The notes beneath the pieces are model-generated. The model was not told the origin of the DNA, did no database searches, and saw only the letters and a program-made list of their open reading frames with translations. 64,000 nt of DNA from Paragordius varius. Its lineage: Eukaryota > Nematomorpha. The stretch covers positions 992,001-1,056,000 of the forward strand of contig OZ176058.1 in NCBI GenBank assembly GCA_964247055.1, in the 5' to 3' direction. Made by a program: the position numbers and the translations under genes. This document shows positions 59,347 through 64,000 of the stretch, piece after piece. The first letter of the stretch is position 1; each line of letters starts with the position of its first letter.

Positions 59347-62300
59347 TTAAGAGAACCGGACCGGCTTCCGCCGAATTCTCTCGGGGTAACGACGCTCATG
59401 CGGATTTGCATTGATATTGTCATTAATATTATTAATGTTATCATTGCTACTTTCATTATTATTATCATTACTATTGTTATTATTATCAATACTACTACCA
59501 TTATTATTATTGTTATTGTCTATATTACTATCATTACTATTGTTTGGAGTAACCGGTGCGGTTGAGTTGGCCGGTAGGTCTACGTGTTTCAACTGATCTG
59601 CATGCTTTCTGACAATCTTCTGGTTTACCTGATCCCACACACTGTACGAAAGGAGACCCGTTCTATCAACAACATCGCCGGCTCGCCATCCAAAATTTTG
59701 TTCGTTTCTCATCATTACGGGTTGGTTTATTGAGAATTCACGGCGTGGACGGGGTGCGTCTAAGATTATTGCTTTTGTGTTGATCCAGGTGAGGGGTGTT
59801 TGAGATACTCGTTCTTTTGTAGTCGCATGTATTGAATTACGATACGACCATAGAGTGGTATTAAAGGCTTCTTGTGGTGAAATATTATCATTTTTGATTT
59901 TTCTATACTTGCCCTTGAGGGTCCCCACTAACCTTTCTACCATCCCATTACTTTTAGGATGATAGGGGGTTACCCTCACGTGTTTAATACCCAAGTTTGT
60001 TAGAGTGGATGTGAAGTACGAATTACTAAAATAAGAAGCATTATCACTAATAACCGTCCTCGGAAACCCAAACCTGGCAAAGGTTTCCTCGAGTTTATGC
60101 AATATGTTTACCGAATTAACCCTTTTTAACATGAACCCTTCCGACCATTTTGATGAGCTATCAATCAGTAACAACCAATAATACCCGTCAACTGGTCCCG
60201 CTATATCGATGTGTAACCGCTCCCATATCGCAGCATTTGGATCCCAATGATAAGTCGGATTTTCAACTAGGCTTGGCTTGTTTATTTGACATGAACTACA
60301 CTCACTGTATCTTCTTACCAAATCGTTCTCTAATTTTGGCCAAAAACAAGTAAACCTTGCCATTGCTTTCATTGTTTCTACGTTATTGTGCCCGCTGTGT
60401 AAGTAGTTGACCACATTTGACTGTAAGCTTTCTGGAATGATAATTCGATCGTTTAAACTGAGCAATCCGTATTGATACGAAATCTCTCCCTTCCGATTCG
60501 TAAACCCAGCCAACTCAACATCACTCCAATCTTGGTTATGAATCGCCTTAATTACTTTCTGCAAAATTTTATCTTTAACCGTTTCTCTCCGAATTTTATC
60601 GCGACTTAACTGAACGTTATGACAATTAAGAAACCTAAGATATCTAGTTACCATGTAATCTCTATCGATTGTGTCGACATTATCATCACTGGGACATCTT
60701 GATAAGTAATCAGCTCTATTTTTGGGACCCGCCTGATAACTAAGTTCAAAATCATAATCATTCAAACGGTTAACCCATCTTAAAACTTTCGCATTTTGAA
60801 TTTCTTTCAGATTTCTATCCCTATTTATTAACCTAACAAGTGGTAAGTGGTCTGTCAAAATTTCAAACTTTCTACCATAAATGAAGTTGTGGAACTTTTC
60901 TAATGCAAAAACAATAGCCTTTAATTCCTTTTCTATCGTGAAGTAGTTCGATTCTGCGGTACTACATTTTCTTGAACCATAGGCAATGGGTTTCCTTTCA
61001 CCATTTACAACATGACTTAGAATACATCCAAACCCTATATCTGAGGCATCGGTTTCAATTACTAACTTTCTATCCGGATTGTATGGTGTTAAAAATACTT
61101 GTTCACTTAATAATTCCTTAGCGGCTTTCCAACAATTCTCATGTTTTTCCGACCAGTTCCATCTGACGTTCTTACTTGTTAAACTATGTAAATCACTTAC
61201 AATCAATTGAAGCTTGGGTATAAATCTTTCATGAAACGTCAAAAATCCTAGAAAACTTCTTAAAGATTTTTTATCCACAGGTTTTTTAAAATCATTGATT
61301 GCTTTTACTTTATTCTTGCAAGGACTTATACCTTTATTACTTATTTCAAATCCCAGATAACTTACTGAAGGTTCACCAATTTTTATTTTATCTTTTCTTA
61401 ATCTAAAACCTGCTAATTCTAACCGATTTAAAACATTATTAAGATTTATTAAATGTTCCTCTTCAGATTTGCCAGTTACTAAAACATCATCTAAATATGC
61501 ACAAGTGCCGGGACAATCTTTTATAACCTGGTCCATGACTCGTTGGAAAATTATTGGTGCTGTTGACAGTCCGAAGGGCATCCTTTTGTAGCGAAAAAAT
61601 CCTTTGTGAGTCGCAATTGTCAAGAGATCTTGTGATTCTTTGGTTATGGGCATTTGTAGATAGGCATCTTTCAAATCAATCTTAGTGAAAACTTGGCCTT
61701 CGCCAATCTTACTCACTAAATCATCAAACGTTGGAATGATATGAGAGTCCTCAGTGAGCCACTTGTTGATGGTAACTCTGAAATCGCTGCAAATTCTTAC
61801 CTCTCCATTCGCTTTGAGCACATTAACGGTGGGCGTGGCCCATGTCAGAGGTGTAAGGTTGGGATCTATAGGCTCCAGAATGTCTAACTTTTGTAATCTT
61901 AGTAATTCATTTTCAACTTTTGCTCTTAGGGGAAACGGTACTCGGCGGCAAGGCCAAACTTTGGGGGAGGCATTGGGTGCTATATGAATTGTAACTGGCT
62001 CAATGTAACAACCTAATTCCTCTTTAAATAGATTAGGGAAATTTTCAATAATTTTATCAAGTTTAAGAAAGTTAATTCGTATTTTAGGAATGTCGATGTT
62101 AAATCTCGTGATCCAATCCAAGCCACAAATGAGCGGTGCCTTTGACATTTTTTCTTTCAATACACAACATTCTGCGTTCCCCAAGTTTTGCCCATTGATT
62201 TGCACTGTGACTGTTGTTACGCCCAGTAGAGGTACTATGCTATTATTGTAGGCTTTTACTGGCGGTATGGGTCTAATATTTGGCTTGCCAACTTGTTTCC

Positions 62301-63228
62301 AGGTGTCAAAGCTGATAACACTGATGTCAGCTCCAGTATCATAGATAAACGTTTGTTCTGTGTTGTTTATCATTATTTTTACGGTCCATGGTGAGGTTGG
62401 CATTGCTTTTCTATGGATCTGGCGGTTGAACAAATTTTTGGCAGTGTTTTTTGATCTACACATTTTTGCGAAGTGATGAGGTTTTCCGCATTTATTGCAA
62501 TTGCGGTTCCAGGCAGGACATTTGTTTGGTCCATGGCTATTACCACAACGATTGCACGAATGTGTTAGGGGTTTTGCTGTTGGCTGTCGTGAACGCATGG
62601 CCTTATTATTATTATTGGTGTGTTGTAATCGATTTAAATTATTACCATTGTTATAATTGGTATTATCATTATTGTTATGAAGGCCAGCCCTGGCAGCCTC
62701 GTGTGCTAGTGCGAGATCCACTATCGTTTCTAGAGGCACGGGTTGTCCGTTGATCTCGGCATCGGGATACCTAGAATGTATGTTAATTTCCAATTGTGGT
62801 TGCCGTAACCCAATGACTAAGGCATCCCGAATCCGTTCCTCTATTGAATCCTTAAATTTTGCCTCTTCGGCTGCGATTTTTACCCGTTCTAGAAATTGGG
62901 TAAACGATTCGGTGTTGTTCCGCACAAGTCGAAAAAACTCAAATCTGCTTTGGAATTTCGACTTTGTGGGATTGAATACCTTTAAACCCGTTGCCATTAT
63001 CTCGGTCCATTCTGCATCTTTTATCTTTTTCGGATAGAGTCGTTGGTTGATTTTGCGTACCACCATTAGACCTCCATACGCAAGCAAGGTTGTTTTGAGG
63101 GCTTGTTCTGTTACAGGGATATCTTTTGCCTCCATAACATTTGTCATATACTCAACGTATTCCTCAAACTTAATATTATCATTATATTTTTCGATGCATA
63201 GGTTAGCGAGATTGATTGGCGTTGTCAT
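59347..63228 (-). CDS. gag-pol polyprotein of the Ty3/gypsy element
   Basis: A 1,293-codon frame. Residues 1-190 are gag-like. Two zinc knuckles lie at about 228-260 (CNRCGNSHGPNKC and CNKCGKPHHFAKMC). An aspartic protease motif DTGAD is near 295. Reverse transcriptase follows, with YLDD near 578, then RNase H (ETDAS near 720). The integrase has its H-H-C-C zinc domain near 945 and a D,D-35-E core after it. The tail is Asn/Ser-rich and ends with a basic stretch. Parts and order are those of Ty3/gypsy elements; gag and pol share one frame. The element as a whole looks unbroken. Confidence 0.93.
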   Translation of the reverse strand: MTTPINLANLCIEKYNDNIKFEEYVEYMTNVMEAKDIPVTEQALKTTLLAYGGLMVVRKINQRLYPKKIKDAEWTEIMATGLKVFNPTKSKFQSRFEFFRLVRNNTESFTQFLERVKIAAEEAKFKDSIEERIRDALVIGLRQPQLEINIHSRYPDAEINGQPVPLETIVDLALAHEAARAGLHNNNDNTNYNNGNNLNRLQHTNNNNKAMRSRQPTAKPLTHSCNRCGNSHGPNKCPAWNRNCNKCGKPHHFAKMCRSKNTAKNLFNRQIHRKAMPTSPWTVKIMINNTEQTFIYDTGADISVISFDTWKQVGKPNIRPIPPVKAYNNSIVPLLGVTTVTVQINGQNLGNAECCVLKEKMSKAPLICGLDWITRFNIDIPKIRINFLKLDKIIENFPNLFKEELGCYIEPVTIHIAPNASPKVWPCRRVPFPLRAKVENELLRLQKLDILEPIDPNLTPLTWATPTVNVLKANGEVRICSDFRVTINKWLTEDSHIIPTFDDLVSKIGEGQVFTKIDLKDAYLQMPITKESQDLLTIATHKGFFRYKRMPFGLSTAPIIFQRVMDQVIKDCPGTCAYLDDVLVTGKSEEEHLINLNNVLNRLELAGFRLRKDKIKIGEPSVSYLGFEISNKGISPCKNKVKAINDFKKPVDKKSLRSFLGFLTFHERFIPKLQLIVSDLHSLTSKNVRWNWSEKHENCWKAAKELLSEQVFLTPYNPDRKLVIETDASDIGFGCILSHVVNGERKPIAYGSRKCSTAESNYFTIEKELKAIVFALEKFHNFIYGRKFEILTDHLPLVRLINRDRNLKEIQNAKVLRWVNRLNDYDFELSYQAGPKNRADYLSRCPSDDNVDTIDRDYMVTRYLRFLNCHNVQLSRDKIRRETVKDKILQKVIKAIHNQDWSDVELAGFTNRKGEISYQYGLLSLNDRIIIPESLQSNVVNYLHSGHNNVETMKAMARFTCFWPKLENDLVRRYSECSSCQINKPSLVENPTYHWDPNAAIWERLHIDIAGPVDGYYWLLLIDSSSKWSEGFMLKRVNSVNILHKLEETFARFGFPRTVISDNASYFSNSYFTSTLTNLGIKHVRVTPYHPKSNGMVERLVGTLKGKYRKIKNDNISPQEAFNTTLWSYRNSIHATTKERVSQTPLTWINTKAIILDAPRPRREFSINQPVMMRNEQNFGWRAGDVVDRTGLLSYSVWDQVNQKIVRKHADQLKHVDLPANSTAPVTPNNSNDSNIDNNNNNNGSSIDNNNNSNDNNNESSNDNINNINDNINANPHERRYPERIRRKPVRFS

Positions 63229-63294
63229 GTTCGATTGGGTATCAGTAAGACCTCCACTAGCACTAGCTTAGTTCGGTACTCGAATTGCCACCAA

Positions 63295-63588
63295 TGTTAT
63301 CTTTTAAGATAAAGAGATAATAAAAGAAATGTGAAATGAACTGAATTATTTATTTGGTTTTTTAAGGTGTATATATAGCAATTTTAACTGTCCATGATTT
63401 GCATTATATCAATAAAATTTCAAGTAACAAAGGTTATATATTTACATATAACACAAAAAATATAAAAAATAATACAATTCAAATAACGGTGAAAGTTATG
63501 ATATATAACCAAGGTATGTATTTCACATTTGCATATAACACATAAAAATATTATAAAAATAAAGTATATCTTTCAGATTTGCATAACA
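63295..63588 (-). repeat. 5' LTR of the Ty3/gypsy element
   Basis: Same 294 bp as the other LTR with no difference seen by eye. The AT-rich content and the TATATATAG string near its middle could hold the promoter, but this was not tested. Confidence 0.95.
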
Positions 63589-63786
63589 CTTTTATAGAGT
63601 TTTCATCACTCTTCGAATGATATATTGATATAATGGAAAAAGACATTTGTTGCATATCTTCAAAGAAATACATTTTTTGGTAAAATTTTGAAAAAGAAAG
63701 CGCATAATCATAAGAAAATTAAATTATAATAAATTCTTTGGCGAAATTATACTTTTTATTTCTGATTTACTGTTAAATTGATATTG

Positions 63787-64000
63787 CAGTAAAAACTGAT
63801 ATTTTACGGACAATATAAAAATATAAAGACAATTTTTTTTTGAAAAGACAACCAAACTTTTTAAACCTTAATCTATCCTATAAAATACATTTAATAATCG
63901 TTAAACACATATGTGTTACCAATTTACATATCTATATACTTTGTAGTATAAAACAATGAGTTATATTTAAAAAACAAGTTAAAAAAAATATGGTTATCTT
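63787..64000. mobile_element. MITE family C, cut by window end
   Basis: Starts CAGTAAAAACTGATATTTTA, with AAAGACAACCAAACTTTTTA and ACAATGAGTTATATTTAAAA as in the other copies. The right end lies beyond the window. It is inserted in element D copy 4. Confidence 0.75.

Larger units (their letters stand above)
59042..63588 (-). mobile_element. Ty3/gypsy LTR retrotransposon, looks whole and very young
   Basis: A 4,547-bp element read on the - strand, with 294-bp LTRs at both ends that I find identical by eye. Both LTRs start TG and end CA, and a 5-bp target repeat CTTTT flanks the element (59037-59041 and 63589-63593). A TGG-starting primer-site candidate adjoins the 5' LTR (about 63276-63294), and a purine tract adjoins the 3' LTR (about 59336-59350). 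The internal part carries one gag-pol frame and no env. Identical LTRs point to very recent insertion. It sits inside a copy of element D. The domain order PR-RT-RNaseH-IN marks it as Ty3/gypsy rather than Ty1/copia. Confidence 0.95.
58229..63786 (-). mobile_element. Harbinger-like element D, copy 4, split by an LTR element and a MITE
   Basis: Begins CTAGACAACGAATT. D sequence runs to 59041, is interrupted by the LTR element (59042-63588 plus its target repeat), and resumes at 63594 with the GCGCATAATCA and TTTACTGTTAAATTGATAT strings of the other copies. It is then cut again by a family C MITE at 63787. The GC-rich core lies near 58970-58990. Confidence 0.75.

Noticed and set aside
59326-63271. 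Several + strand open frames of 60-100 codons across the LTR element.
   Set aside because: They lie opposite the gag-pol frame and show no domain of their own.

Overview
The window is very AT-rich eukaryotic DNA with one split host gene, in a background of long introns, (AT)n tracts and many short inverted-repeat elements. The gene is an ecdysone receptor (EcR, NR1H family) on the + strand. This places the source among the Ecdysozoa, most likely an arthropod with a low-GC, MITE-rich genome. I could not place it more narrowly, because both the DNA-binding and ligand-binding domains differ clearly from the insect and tick EcRs I can recall.

Layout. 1-13.9 kb: no intact gene. It holds a tRNA-Glu-like Pol III unit or SINE (4.87 kb), a 1.0-kb Harbinger-like inverted-repeat element (7.66-8.67 kb) and a decayed PIF/Harbinger transposase (9.44-10.29 kb). 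13.97-32.49 kb: EcR in eight coding exons whose phases all agree, giving 1,623 codons plus stop. The domains are A/B (1-585), DBD (586-657), a very long Asn-rich hinge (658-1141), LBD (1142-1375) and F domain (1376-1623). The 11-kb intron that splits the DBD carries a MITE cluster and an array of a TAGATATGCACA-like motif. The intron after LBD exon 4 carries two decayed copies of the end of that exon. 32.5-38 kb: downstream sequence with one hAT-type MITE. 38-58 kb: a dense nest of non-autonomous DNA elements. It includes a mariner-like MITE family, a tandem array made from half of that MITE, two inverted 2.3-2.6-kb arms carrying the same nested insertion, and foldback elements with arms of 21-bp repeats. 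59.04-63.59 kb: a Ty3/gypsy LTR retrotransposon on the - strand with identical LTRs, inserted in a copy of the Harbinger-like element.

Most unusual is the EcR itself. By my memory-based alignment, the residues contacting the ecdysteroid A-ring hydroxyls are kept, while those near the 14-OH, 6-keto, 20-OH and 25-OH groups are replaced. The DNA-reading P-box is EGckV rather than EGckG, and the FFRR motif is FFLR. The open frames, matching phases and kept coactivator clamp argue for a working but re-specialised receptor, not a pseudogene. No partner gene (USP/RXR) and no other host gene was seen.
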